Below, in pieces: positions 51,578 to 63,594 of a stretch of 64,000 bases of DNA. The number at the start of each line of letters is the position of its first letter. The first letter of the stretch is position 1. A program made the translations under genes and the position numbers. The notes beneath the pieces were generated by a model. The model was not told the origin of the DNA. It saw only the letters and a list, made by a program, of their open reading frames with translations, and did no database searches. The stretch comes from Amblyornis subalaris (Eukaryota > Chordata > Aves > Passeriformes > Ptilonorhynchidae): assembly GCA_018881555.1 (NCBI GenBank), contig JACAXG010000008.1, forward strand, positions 11,871,316 through 11,935,315, in the 5' to 3' direction.

Positions 51578-52234
51578 ATGTCCGTAGAGCTAGAAGAAGC
51601 CGATCTGCCCCTGACGGAAGCGGAGGAGGCGCCGCTCTCCCCGGAGAAGAAAGCGGCGGCTAAGAAGGCGAAAGGAGGCGGCGGCGCCTCGTTGTCGCCA
51701 TCGAAGAAAAGGAAGAACAACAAGAAGAAAAACCAGCCGGGCAAATACAGCCAGCTAGTGGTGGAGACGATCCGCAAGCTGGGCGAGCGCAATGGCTCCT
51801 CGCTGGCCAAGATCTACAACGAGGCCAAAAAGGTGGCCTGGTTCGACCAGCAGAACGGCAGGACCTACCTGAAGTACTCCATCAAGGCACTGGTACAGAA
51901 CGACACGCTGCTCCAGGTCAAGGGCACCGGCGCCAACGGCTCCTTCAAGCTCAACAGGAAGAAGCTGGAAGGCGGCGGCGAGGGGGGCGCGGGCAGCAGC
52001 GCCCACAAGTCCCACAAGAAGGCGACGGCCTCCTCGTCCCGGCGGGCGGAGAAGCCGGCGGCCAAGAGCAAGAAGCCCGAGAAGAAATCGCACAAGAAGG
52101 GAGCCGGCGGCGCGGCGGCGAAGAAGGACAAGGGCAAAGCCAAGAAGGCCACCAAGAAGGGAGCCGCGTCCCCCGGGGGCAAGAAGGTGAAGAAGTCGGC
52201 AAAGCCCAAGGCGCTCAAGAGCCGGAAGGCATGA
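51578..52234 (+). CDS. H1-10: Linker histone H1.10 (H1x)
   Basis: H1.10 binds linker DNA at the nucleosome entry/exit site; it is the divergent, replication-independent somatic H1. The gene is a single exon of 218 aa (human 213). The N-terminal tail has SP dipeptides at 21-22 and 40-41 and the basic cluster [16 protein letters not shown]. The winged-helix globular domain spans about 55-131 and includes [18 protein letters not shown] and [17 protein letters not shown], nearly identical to mammalian H1x. The tail from 132 is rich in Lys, Ala and Gly with repeated KK motifs. The start MSVELEEA matches the family N-terminus. No histone stem-loop follows the stop; an AATAAA at 52954-52959 suggests a polyadenylated mRNA, as in mammals. 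It is convergent with the H2A variant about 5.7 kb downstream. Confidence 0.97.
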   Translation: MSVELEEADLPLTEAEEAPLSPEKKAAAKKAKGGGGASLSPSKKRKNNKKKNQPGKYSQLVVETIRKLGERNGSSLAKIYNEAKKVAWFDQQNGRTYLKYSIKALVQNDTLLQVKGTGANGSFKLNRKKLEGGGEGGAGSSAHKSHKKATASSSRRAEKPAAKSKKPEKKSHKKGAGGAAAKKDKGKAKKATKKGAASPGGKKVKKSAKPKALKSRKA

Positions 52235-52639
52235 GATCGGGGCGCAGGGAGCCTCCCGCCGCCCCCCGGACTGTGAGCCCCGCGTTACAGACTGCTCTGA
52301 GGACAGACCCCAGGGGACCCGCTTTGTCTTTGTGTTGCTGACTCGGCTCCGCAGCCGCCGCCGTGCGCGGTGAGCGGGGCTGCGGCTGCCCCAGCCCCCC
52401 CTTCCCCTTCTCTGCCGCCTTATTTTTTCCACCCCCTTTCCCCCCATCCCACCCCGCGGCTTTTCCCCGATCGCGCCCTTTTGTTTTCGGCCGTGCCCCT
52501 CCCCGCCTGTAGACGGTTCCCGGCCCCCACCCCCTCCCGCGTCCCCCCGGTTGTTCACAGGGATTTTTCCCGCCCGGTTTCCATAGCAGCCATTTTGCGG
52601 CGGGGCCCCCCCCGCGCCACGTGGGCCGGTCCCGCTCCC

Positions 52640-52716
52640 GCCGCCCGCGCGCGCCCCGCCCCTCCCGTCGCGCGCGCCCCGCCCGGCCCCGCCCCTCCCG
52701 CCGCGCGCGCCCCGTG
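52640..52716 (+). repeat. GC-rich tandem repeat in H1-10 3' UTR
   Basis: The block GCGCGCGCCCCGCCC followed by CTCCCGYC occurs twice and a third partial copy follows. Units are about 23-33 bp. Confidence 0.65.
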
Positions 52717-52744
52717 CCTGCTCGCGGCCGCCCGAAGGGCCACG

Positions 52745-52760
52745 GCGCCCCCTGGCGGCC
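52745..52760 (-). promoter_or_regulatory. CTCF-type motif, reverse (copy 1)
   Basis: Plus-strand GCGCCCCCTGGCGGCC is the reverse complement of a near-consensus CTCF core, so the motif points left. It lies in the H1-10 3' UTR. Confidence 0.65.
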
Positions 52761-52803
52761 CGCGGCCCCGCCGCCATGGCAACGGCCCGGCGCGCGGGAA
52801 TGG

Positions 52804-52819
52804 TCGCCCCCTGGCGGCC
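52804..52819 (-). promoter_or_regulatory. CTCF-type motif, reverse (copy 2)
   Basis: Plus-strand TCGCCCCCTGGCGGCC, in the same orientation as the copy 59 bp to its left. The pair shares a CCCCCTGGCGGCC core and may be a local duplication. Confidence 0.65.
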
Positions 52820-52953
52820 GCCGGCCGCACCCGTAATGGCCTTTAATGTTTTTTTATGGGTCTGGGGGTGGGTGGGTTGGGGAGGTTTGGGTTAGTGGGG
52901 TCTTTCTTTGGTTTCTTTTTATTTTTTTTTCCTTTTCATTTATCGTCGTTTCA

Positions 52954-52959
52954 AATAAA
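52954..52959 (+). other. H1-10: H1-10 polyadenylation signal
   Basis: AATAAA about 720 nt after the stop, in an AT-rich pocket that ends the CpG island. It is the first canonical hexamer downstream of H1-10. Confidence 0.75.
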
Positions 52960-52999
52960 TTGTTACAAAACGCCACGCTGCCGTGTGCTCCCTCCAGGT

Positions 53000-55900
53000 T
53001 CCGGGGAGCGGGCGGGGAGGGGGCTGGTCCCAGCCGGGCAGGGGGGTTCCCCGCTGGCCGGCGTCCGTCCGGGTGCTGATGCCCAGAGCCCGCGTCCTCC
53101 TTCGAGGGGAGGACAGGAGCCGAGGAAGGGGGGTCCCCCGCTATGGAGGCAGGGGAGGAGCGCGATCCCTGCGCAGCTGCGCTCGGCTGAGCCCCTTGAG
53201 CGGCGGGGCGGGGGTACCCCCGGGGGGCACCCGCAGCACAGACCCCCGCCCCAGTGGGCACCGACTCCCCTTGCAGCACCCGCGTTGGACAGGGGCAGCT
53301 CCCAGGGCGCACCCCCAGCCGCCTCTCTGTCCTGGAGCGTCCCCCGGGCCGGGTCCCCGCAGGCAGGAGCGGCAGCGGGGGGGGAGCGCCGGAGCCCCCC
53401 GGCGCTGCCTATTTATAGCGCACCCGGCGAGGTTGCGTAAATCCCGACAGGGATCTGGGCCATCTTGTTCCGCTTGCTGCAGGAGGGAGCACGGGGCGAG
53501 GGATGAGCTCCGACTCATCGCCCTCCATGCCCCAGGGACCCGCCGCATGCAGCGGGGATACAGGAGAGAGAGGGGACAGGATCCCTGGAACCCGGCTCCC
53601 TGCACCAGGAACGGGAAGCGGGGCACGGAGGGCAGGAGGTGGTGCACGGTACCTCCCAGGCCGGCTGTGGGTAAGTCCAGGGCAGCGCTGCTGTCACCCC
53701 AACCATCAGTAACAGCCCCACACCAGGGCCCTGCCCCGCTGCCTCCACCAGCCGGGGAGGAAATTCTCAGGCACGAGCATCACCCCAGAGCTGCTCCAGC
53801 CCTGGCGAGTTGCCATGCCAGAGCATCAACGTGCTCCCCATGCCTGAGCCTCATGCACAACATCCCCAGGAGGAGGTGACAGAGGGACAGCAGCTAATGG
53901 CACCCGGGAACAGCCACACTAGGCCATGGAAGGGCCCAGGGCTCCTGGGAAAGGAGCAGCCCCTTCCTCCAGGGCCCAGACCCAGAGCAGCTGCTTTATC
54001 CCTTTGCCGCTTGGAGAACAAGCAAGGAGAAGGGAAGCAAGTTTTACTCCCTGAAGAAAGGTCCATCTGCTAAATCCAGCAGGAGAAGCCAGCCGTGCTC
54101 CTGGAAGAGACCAGCACTGGTCTGCTCCAGGAGGCTGCAGTCTCCCTCCACGTCTGTATTTAGGCGAGGCAGCCACTGTCCCGCTGTCCACACGAGTCCC
54201 ATACCAAGCCTGGGCACCTCAGGTTCCAGGAGAGAGCTGCTGCATTCCCGCACGGACCCGCAGTTGTGTCCTTAGTCAATAGGTGACACTGCAGGTTTGG
54301 GTCAGAGAGGATGCCAGCACCGAGGGCTGGGGCACAGGGCTGCAGGCAGTGGGGTCAGCCCGCTCCCCAGGAGGAGGGGTCAAACCAACCCCAGCTCAGG
54401 GCACGGCTCTCCTCGGCACCCACCTGCCAGGCAAACTGTGGCTGATAAGTAACCACCCCTCTGGGTAGACCAGCAGGGGCATTCCTGTAGGCAGGTAAGA
54501 GCAGAGGGAAGGCAGTAAGCCTCCAGCTGCCCAGCACAGGGAAGGCATCAGGGTGACACCGTGCCAGTCCAGCTGGAGCTGTCTCACCTCACAGGCTGAG
54601 ACTGCCAGGAGCATCCCTGAGTGAGCTCCCATGGGTGCTGCCAACCATAAGGGCCAGGCTCTGGAGAGAAAGCCAAGCCCCGGGGACTTCCAAGAGACAG
54701 TGACTCAACTCATCAAAGAGTGCCAGAGCTGAGGGACACAGCTGGCAGAGACTCTGCTGCACGTGGCGAGATGCACAGCAGCCTCCCACAGCAGGCAGCT
54801 TTCAGCTCCAGGTCTGTGCTCATCTCACCTTCAGGTATGCAAGAGGAGGCAGGGGAAGAATCCTGCAGCCTCCCTGCCCTCTCCTTAATGGAAGCACAGA
54901 CCAACAGACACCCCTTCAGGCTCGCTTGACCTCTGGGGAAGGCTCTACTCAGCCAAGTCCTTCACATTTTATGAGCTCAGCTGCTATGAAGCATTCAGAA
55001 GAGCCAGGACCTGTAACACTGCTCCAGAAAGCCACAAGAGCAGACCCTGGAGCTGCAGGCTTGAGACCAGCCATGTCCATTCCAGCTTTATAATAAAGAC
55101 CAAGATTTCCAACTCTCCTGGTCACAATGTTCAGCTGTGAAGTTCATGAGGTGATACAGGCCAAGCACTTCAGCAATGCTTGGCAAGACAGACAGGATTT
55201 CCTTCGGTCTGGCTTGCAACACCCCAGCTTTCCCAGCTGGTCCGTCACACGCTGGCAGAGGAAGTTCAGAACCCAGCTGGGACTCAGGGTTGAGGGCACT
55301 CCGTGTGCCACCACTGCCCAGCCATAGCACCCACATCACCCCACCATCCTCAGCAGAGCCACACAACGGCCAGGGTGAAATAGTGCTCCTGGGCAGCAGC
55401 CCCCGTGTCCTTGTTGCNGCCCTGTGCTGGCAGCATGGTCGGCAGGGCTGTGGGTGACACACCACCCTACGGGGACCAGTCCAGTACCCCAGCCCGGACC
55501 CACACCTCCTACCTGACCAACTAGCACCCAACCCTGACTCCACTGGGACTCATCCAAGCTTCCCACAACCCTTCCTCCCCAAAACCCAAGCAGGGAGCAA
55601 TGCTGGTCTGCAGAGTTGCCTGCAGGACAGCAAACTGGGAATGTCCAGCAAAGGAGAGGGTGTGAGAGTAACAAACAGCCTTACACCTCCAAGTTCCTCC
55701 CTTCCCTTCAGGATCATCTTTTCTCATCTCTGCCTATTTGCCTGCAAGGTCAGAGGGTTCGGGAGCAGCTTAAGGGGTGGGGAAAGCACCTCCAGCACTG
55801 CAGGAGGGTCCTTGGTCCAGCCTCACTTCTCCTCTGCTGCACCCAGCCAGGAGTAGCTGAAGTTTCCTGGCACTTGTGACAGAGCAACCAGGCAATGTGG

Positions 55901-56960
55901 CATTCCCAGAGCAGGGAAAAGAGCCAGACAACAGTATTACCTGCTCCCAGGGCAGGAAAAGACTCTGAGTGAGTGAAGGGCAAACACAGCCTAGCAGTGG
56001 TCCTGTCTNGTGTTTTACTAGTCCTTCCCCTTGGCGAACGCAGAGCCCAGACACCAAGCTGCCACCAGAGAGCCTGCCAGACTCTGTGGGTTTGGTGAGG
56101 TGACAAGACACAGCACATTTGACAGCATTCAACAGGGAACCAGTTTAATCAGATATTGGGTTTGCACTGTTCTTTTCAGTATCACAAGTTCTGCATTTTT
56201 CTAAGAAATACAAAGCACTCCCAGGTTTACAGAATGCTGGTCCTGGAGAAAACAAGAGGGAGAACAAGACACTAGGATACAAACACATAGACCACCACGC
56301 TGGGCAGCAAAAAGGAAACTGCTCATCCCCACCTCGCCAGCGGTAACAGTCCCTTTGCAAGAGGCAGAGAGGTCCCAGGGGGTCTGTGCTGCCACAGTGG
56401 GGCTGTGCCCTGCTGCCCCCCACCCACCGAGGTCAGAACACCCCAGTGGAACCATGGGACACCTCCACACCCCTATCAGCACAACACCAATGAACACACG
56501 GCTCCCACATCCTAGAGTGAAAAACCCCTTAATAAAGCCAGCTGACAAGCATCCAGGTTCATCTACTCTAGATAATATTAGACTCAGAGCCAGGGTAAGT
56601 TACTTCATCCACAAGATTAACAGCTGATTCAATAGGTTGAACACATGCTACTTACAGCACATAAATAGAAGATGCTCTTTTTTACTTAAAAAACATGTGA
56701 TGAAGGTCTAGGTCTGATTGCCTCGACACTGCCGCATGCACACGACTATCAGCCTCACAGAAGCGGCTGCGCTGGGCAGCGGGAGAGCTGTCTCTGCATC
56801 AGCTATTCCAGGGGTCACGGGACAGCTATCCTGCCCCCATGCTCGGCATTAGCCACACAGCCAAGAAAAAAATACAGCACTAGCCAGGAGTGGGCTTTAA
56901 TACAAACTCCAGTGGTTTTCAAAAGAAATATTAATCCATAAAGGGTTACAGTTAACAGAT
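53000..56960. other. Intergenic between H1-10 and the H2A gene
   Basis: GC-rich at first, then of ordinary composition. An isolated AATAAA occurs near 55093 on the plus strand. No coding exon or transposon is recognised. The right-hand part (56.1-57 kb) could hold distal 3' UTR of the H2A gene; ATTAAA on the minus strand near 56145 is a weak candidate end. Confidence 0.45.
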
Positions 56961-56971
56961 ATCATCATCAC

Positions 56972-56977
56972 TTTATT
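56972..56977 (-). other. Candidate polyadenylation signal of the H2A gene
   Basis: AATAAA on the minus strand, about 990 nt past the H2A stop. With no histone stem-loop near the stop it is the best candidate 3' end, but a 1-kb 3' UTR remains an inference. Confidence 0.5.
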
Positions 56978-57965
56978 TCTCAAGAGCCGGAAATAGTGCT
57001 GAACAAACAAACAACAACAAAAAGGAGACACAGTATGTCGTTTCCAGAAGTGCAACCAGGGTGCAGGGTAGCTCTCAGCGAGACGAAGGGCTTCTGCAGC
57101 TGGGAGAGGAGGGGAGCCATGGCAGAAGATGGCAGCTCCCGCTCCCGGCGGGCGCCTGACCTTGCGATGCTCTCCGAGGGGATTTGTCACCGCAGCCTCC
57201 ACCCCACCCCGCTACCAGGACCCGCGGCAGGTGCGACCTCCGAGTCCCCCAGCAGCCACAGAGCCAGGGAGCTGCGAGGAGGTGACTTTACAGGGAAGTA
57301 CCCCAAAATAAAGAGACCTTAAAATAAATAGGACCAAAGCTTCTTTACAGTAGGCAATGCACTAGCTTTACCATGAACAAAACTAAGACTAACAGCCACT
57401 TCTTGCCAATGGAGAAACTTTTCCTCCTCTTCACATTTTCCAGCCCTCTGCCCTCGCAGCTGCAGTGCGGCCGGGATGGCATTGCCGAGGATGGAGGCGG
57501 GGGCACGGCAGCAGCGAGTACACACCAGGGCAAGCAGGGCCAGCTGAGGGGGCCCTGCACAGTCCCAAGGCCGGCAGAGGGGAGAGGCAGCCGAGGGTGC
57601 CTGTGTCCATCCCCATGCCAGGCAAAACAATCCTCAGCAGCTACCAGCAGCTCTGCACCGTGACCTAACCACACGGCTCCAGATGTCACCACCGCCAACA
57701 GCTGTGATCCAGCTGCCTCCTCCAAAACCACTTCCTCCAGAGGGAAGAGAGGCAGGGTGGGGGGACAAGCAGGGCCTGACCTCACCCATGCTCGCCCAGC
57801 ACCCTGCCGCAGCCCAGGCCAGAGGGGCTAGTGGAGGGCTGGTGGGGTGCTGCCAGGGCTCACCACCCAGCCCGGGCTGAGGGGCAGGACGGGGAACCCC
57901 AGCCCCACTAGGAGGTGAGGCAGTGGTGAGAAGGGAGCCGGGGTCAGGGGGACGGGGGGCAGCGC

Positions 57966-58379
<414 letters not shown>

Positions 58380-58412
58380 TCAAGCAGCGCCGCGCACAGA
58401 GGGTCCCGGCGC

Positions 58413-58483
58413 CTGCGGGGAGACAAACGCCGTTACACCGCGCGGGGGCCGCGCCGTCCCCGCCCGTGCCGCGCCGCCCTTAC
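58413..58483 (-). other. Probable 5'-UTR intron of the H2A gene
   Basis: On the minus strand CTGCGG|GTAAGGG (donor, exon ending at 58484) and TTTGTCTCCCCGCAG|GC (acceptor, exon resuming at 58412) bound a 71-nt intron between the presumed start site and the ATG at 58346. Both sites fit consensus. RNA evidence is lacking. Confidence 0.5.
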
Positions 58484-58589
58484 CCGCAGGAGCCGCCGCC
58501 GCTCCGCCCTGCGCGCCGCCCGCCGCCGCACTGCCCGCGCTGCCGCCGCCGCGCCGCGGATATCGCTGCCCGCCCGCCGCACGCCGCGC

Positions 58590-58655
58590 CCCATTGGCTG
58601 CCGCCGCTGCCGCCGCGGCGCTGATTGGTCGCCGCGCCGATCCCTGATTTGCATA
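58590..58655 (-). promoter_or_regulatory. H2A-gene promoter: octamer and two CCAAT boxes
   Basis: Read on the minus strand, octamer ATGCAAAT (58654-58647) is followed by CCAAT (58628-58624) and CCAAT (58597-58593), then the presumed start site near 58550. Octamer plus paired CCAAT boxes is the arrangement of replication-type H2A/H2B promoters (Oct-1 and NF-Y). No TATA box is visible. The surrounding CpG island runs about 57960-58960. Confidence 0.8.
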
Positions 58656-58959
58656 GGGCTCGCGGCGCCCAGGGCGGGCAGCGACGCGGCTCTGCCCGGC
58701 CCCGGCCGGTCCCGGCTCCCGCCGGCGCTGCCCGCGCCCCGGGAGCTGCTTCGCGGCTGCGCCGGGGCCGAGGAGGTGGGAGGAGGTTTGGCCGGAGCCC
58801 CCGTGGGTGTCCCGGCAGCGCTGCTCCTCACCGGTGCCCCGTTCGCCTTGCCCGAACCCATGGCCTCGGGCAGCGGGATGCCTCTCCCGGGAGGACGCCA
58901 AAGGCTACGGGCGAGGGCTATGCTACGGGGGAGAGAACCCACCGATGCCACCCGCAGCG

Positions 58960-60060
58960 AGCACTACCCTCCCTTGTCTTATCACGTATCAAAGGGCAGA
59001 GTTTCTCCCAAATCAGTTTTTGGGGACGGGCCAGGTTGATTGCGGTCATCTCCCCGCCAGGTTAGAGCGACTGCCTCGAACACGCTTTGGCGAGCAGCCA
59101 GACTCCAGTTTAAAGGTGATGTAGCTCATCAATAACAGCTCCTCATTAAACACTCAGCATAGGTTTGGGGTTTTTTTGGTGATGCTGCTGTGGTGCTCAG
59201 AGTCTGGAAGGAGATAATCTGTACCCTGTGCCTTTGCATTGGCCCTGCATTCCCAAGGGAAGGATTATGTTCCCCAGAGCGGGGAAAGTTGAGCATCCCC
59301 CCACTCGTGCTCAGCATCTTCACTCCCTCCACAGCAACTGGAGACCTGAAATGAATTTGAGATGAGCTGGTGACCTTTGGAAAAACCTGATCTGCAGTAA
59401 GCACTGACTAGGCTAGGCAGCTGAGCAGCTCATCCTGGAACAGCGATGGCCAGGCAGGGAGAGAAACCTCCCGTTGTGGCTCCTGCAAGGACAGGCACCA
59501 AGGTGACAGTTCCAGCACCTGAAAATCTATTTATTCTGCCAGAAGCTGCTAATACAGTGATTCTCTTGCCTTAAGTCACGGTGGGAGCAGTGAGGAGCCA
59601 GCTAGCAACAGGCTTTCTGGATAGAAATCCTAATCCCACCCCAGCTTCCCATAAGCCAGGAAACTCGGGCTCAGCTGCCTCTGTAGCACGCAAGGGATTC
59701 AGAGATGGATTTCACTCCAAGAGTGCTCAGGTCTCCCCCGGTGTCCATCCTGTGGTTCCTGCCCTGGCTATGCTGTCCCTCTCCAGGGACAAGCCTCAGC
59801 TACAGCCACCCCTGCAGCTCCCCAGGGACAGATGATTCTAGAGGAGCCCCAAAATCCATCCCCGGGAAGTATTTTCCACTGGCAAATGGAAATGCTCCAG
59901 CAACAGGGCCCTGACCCTCAGAGCTCAGCAGTGGCAAGGTGGTCTCNCCCCAGCAGATGGAGAAGAGGCACAAGCTCTGCCTGCACAACAGGAGCACTGG
60001 GGCTGCAGTGGGCAAGGGGGACAGACACACACATGGACAAGGGCACGGCGCAGCCAGCCA
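58960..60060. other. Intergenic between HMCES and the H2A gene
   Basis: No gene recognised. This is the space upstream of the H2A promoter and past the HMCES 3' end; open frames are short and without family signature. Confidence 0.5.
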
Positions 60061-60071
60061 GTGAAGCCCAT

Positions 60072-60077
60072 TTTATT
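60072..60077 (-). other. HMCES: HMCES polyadenylation signal
   Basis: AATAAA on the minus strand, about 920 nt beyond the HMCES stop. It is a good candidate for the transcript end. Confidence 0.6.
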
Positions 60078-60996
60078 GTTTCCAATACAAAGGAAGTACT
60101 GATTTCCAGCAAGGATTTCACCGTGTAAGGCTTTTGGTCTGTAACATCTGGCTCTGTTTACAAAATCCCTGACCTCAAAAACAACAGCCCTATGCTGCTC
60201 TGTAATGGCACTTTGGTTATCTGGGATTTAATGAATGACCTTTTTGAACACGGCAGAGTGCATCCCTCCCCAGATCAAGGAAATCCTCTCTAAGTCTTCA
60301 AATCCCATTAACAAAATGATTGTACAAACAACGTGACTGAGACATGCTGTCCCACCCTGCTGCCAGTAAGGAAATCCAAGCAGTCTAGTTCCTCCCAGGC
60401 ACCACTTACACATCTCCCTGTTTAGGAGCCATGGATGCACACAGCAATGCTGGTGCAGAGCGTGATGGATCTGGCAGATCTTCCCAGCCTGGGGTTTCCT
60501 CATAATATTTGCTGCTTGTGACTCTGTACTGCAGCCATCTTTTGAGGGCAAGAGTATTGGAAAGGAATTTTTACAGAATCAGTGTGGAATTAAGTGGAAA
60601 AGAGGTATCAGTTTAATACCAAAAATAGGGAGGAGAAAACAAACAAAAGGAAACATGAACTATGAACACTGTCAGGAGGCAGAAGCTGTTCCTCCCTGGC
60701 AGGCTGAGATGCTTCTCATAGCTTTATCTTCGCTTGGCATGAGTGACTGGCAGGGAGAGAGGCCAGCAGGTTATATTCACTACCGTCAGCACAAGACAAA
60801 GCCAAAATCTTTAAAGACAAACATCAACCTTTAAGAAAACACAAAGAACAGAGACAACAACCTAGAGCAGCAGATCAACACCTGAGAGGCTTGGACGATC
60901 TCAACATCAGTGTGCAAAGCCTTTCAAAAAAACCATTTCTCACTCTGCTTAAGAAAATCAGGGGTAAAAGGGATGGCCAGCCATCCCAGCTGGTGC

Positions 60997-63594
60997 CTAA
61001 GCCTTGTGCTTCTTTGCAGCTGGCTGTCCCTGCTTCCCCAGCCACTGCTGCAGGACGTCAGCGCTGGTTTTCTTGGGCGAAGGGCTGTGGATGAACTGAC
61101 TTGTCCATTTGGGCAAATCGTTTTCTTTTTTCTGGGGAGAGCCCTCCTGGGAGCTTTTTAACCAGCCCAGCATCACTTTGTTGCTTGGGGTGGCTTTGAC
61201 CTCCTGGAGAGACAAAAGACAAGAGTGTGAGAGAAGTCAGAAGCACGGTGAGAGCAGGGCAGGCAGCCGGCTGTGAGAGCTGGTCCAGAGTGGGATTGGG
61301 AGGTTGGAGCAATGGCCCTGCCTGCAATCAGGCACATCTGTGGGAGGTTCCCCAGGCTGCTGGGAACAGGCTTGTTCCAAGACCCATTTCACATGGAATT
61401 TGCCTTATTTGGCAAAGAAATCCTGGCATGGGCTGACAGTTTATTTCTGGAAGGGAATCTGTCCAGGGCTCTGCACTCCAGCATCAAGCATGAGCATGCC
61501 CTGCAGACACTGCCTACTGCCACCCCTCCTGGAGCCTGGCAGCTCTTACCCTGCTCAGGGACATCACCGTGGCCAACCTCCTTCCTGCCAAGCCCCCACC
61601 AGCACCCACCTTCTTGGCTCCCAGCTCGATGGGTTCAACACACTCAGGTGCGTTGTTGCGGATGTTGTTGACAAAGGTGGACACTGGGTGGAAAACAATG
61701 TTCTCTGTGGGTTGGATGAGTTTAATGGCTTCTTGGGTTGGCACTTCAGCAAAGTCCAGCCATTTCCTGATGGCTTCGTCCCCGTCCAGGATAGCTGGCA
61801 TCCTAGGAGATAAGACAGTTGGAGCCAAAGCTCAGCACCAATCTGGCAGTGTGGTGGCAAAAGTCAGACTTGTAAGCTAGCAAGGAGCTGGCAGCTTGGG
61901 GAAAACTGGGAAAACTGAAGCAGCAGGATGCTTTTCTGCAAGGCAGAGTGCACATTCATTTCACCCAGGTAGCTGATTTGCTGGAAGAGGCAGAGGGGTT
62001 GACTGCCAGGCCCTGGTCAAGCAGAGAGACCAACTCTGGAAAGTGATCCCAATCCAACTGCCACTTGCGGGGCACAAAGATGGTGATTCATGGAAAGGGC
62101 ATGAGCTGGTGACCCGAAATGAGACCGTAATGTTGTAGTGTTTTTCTCCAAGGGCAGGAGGAGGCTGGGCTCTGTGCCTGTGTGCTACCAGACTGGTGCC
62201 TAAAGGTGCAGCTCTCCTCCCTTGTCCCCCTCCACCTTGCAACCCCCTTGCCTGCTCTCACTTGCCTGTGATGGATGAAGCTCACATCCTTGGAGGCATC
62301 CACGGTGATAATGGTGTAAGTGTACAGCATTTCTCCTCCCGCTGGCGGCTCCCAGCAGTCAAAAATCCCAGCCATGGTGAGCAACCTCCATCCTTTCCAT
62401 TCCTCCTCTCCCTCCGTCCCCTTGTCCTGCAAGAGAGGCCCCATCACCCTGGTCAGCGCTGGCCCATGGGCAGCCAAAGCAGCACAGATTTGCCAGTGCT
62501 GAGGCAGGTCAGTGACTCAGATCTGAGTCATGAGCGGAACTAATTTGAGGCGTTCCAGGAGCCTTTCTACTGATTTGAGGTAACTCCAGGAGAGGTACCA
62601 GGATCCTCATCTTCCCACAGGCAATCCAGTGCTCTCCTCCCCTTCTGAACATCCCAGCCACTGGATCAGCCAAAGGAAAGAGGTAGTGAAACTCCCAGCT
62701 CAGTCCCCTGTTAGCCACACTGCCCGCCCATGCAAATATCCGACATGTGGGGAGCAGCAACCGTGACGGCGGGGATGCTGCGTCACCTTTTACAGTCTGG
62801 GGACNGCAGCGGCGGGGACCGCCGGCCGCAGAGGATGCCAGAGTGCTGAGCCCACCACAGAACACAGCCCTGTTGGGAAACAGACTCCCAGAGATGGGCA
62901 CAGCGGGAGGGAAGTGGGCTTTTCCCCAGGCAGGTGGGGGGAGCTGGGGCTCAGAGCTATGTGCAAGTGTTGAGACACAGCGAGGGACTCCATACCATGG
63001 CATCCTTGGTCTGGGGGAAGTAAATGAAATATGGCTGCTTCCCCCCACTCTGCTGCTGCCACTCGTAGAAGCCATCTGCCAGGACCACGCAGCGCTTGCC
63101 CTTGAGGAGAGCACCCTGGGGAGAGACAGCACAAGTGAGCAGTGAACAGCAGCCTCAGGCAGCCTGCAATGGAAGGGCAGGGCTCCTGCAACCACCCAGC
63201 CCTCTCGCTCCCTCTCAGGGCTTTCTTAAACTGCCCCTGGGGTGCACAAATGCCACCACTAGTGCTACAATGAACCAGCAACTACCTTTGTTCTTCTATT
63301 TTAATGAAATCCCACAGCTTTGCAGTACAGGGGCTTGCTCCCCTGTGCAGCAGCAAGCAGTGACTTGTACTCGCCCAGGAAATGCTTCAGCCCTGNTTTT
63401 GCCGACTACAAGATCTCTTCAAGCAGGACAAAAAGGTGGCAGCAGCTCACCTTGTAGGAGGACTTGCTCAGCATGGTATCACTGCGGCAGTTGGAGGTGT
63501 TGAACTGCAGTTTGGAGGGGTTGTCCTGTTTGAACCAGGAGGGCACCAGGCCCCAGCGCATGTCCATGAGGACCCGCTCGGAGGAGTCGGCATC
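60997..63594 (-). CDS. HMCES: HMCES abasic-site shield protein (SRAP domain), 5' partial
   Basis: HMCES covalently traps abasic sites in single-stranded DNA at replication forks through its N-terminal Cys2. Five exons are visible: 63451-63594, 62996-63115, 62266-62426, 61610-61802, 60997-61203, encoding the last 274 residues. About 61 N-terminal residues, including Cys2, lie beyond the window end. SRAP motifs: [21 protein letters not shown] (Arg of the active site), [11 protein letters not shown] (Glu), [16 protein letters not shown], and IHHRMPAIL (catalytic His). The C-terminal tail has KWTSQFI and LQQWLGKQ, at the place of the PCNA-binding-like tail of the human protein. The loop before WRLL is shorter than in human. 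Intron 61803-62265 starts with GC, not GT; only AG|GC keeps the frame (CAC-AG|G-ATG, giving His-Arg-Met). The exon at 63594 begins in phase 0. Confidence 0.96.

Larger units (their letters stand above)
49740..53000. promoter_or_regulatory. H1-10: H1-10 CpG island
   Basis: Extremely CG-rich from the end of the tandem repeat domain through the H1-10 gene and its 3' UTR. Includes GCC/GGC trinucleotide-rich stretches at 51040-51340. Long open frames here on both strands (up to about 340 codons) come from composition, apart from H1-10 itself. Confidence 0.8.

Noticed and set aside
51755..52777. 340-codon frame antisense to H1-10
   Set aside because: A mirror of the Lys-rich H1-10 codons read in reverse; H1-10 on the plus strand is unambiguous.
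62258..62262. Alternative GT donor in HMCES (CAA|GTGAG)
   Set aside because: It would add four nucleotides and break the frame into the IHHRMPAIL exon; the GC donor keeps the conserved protein.
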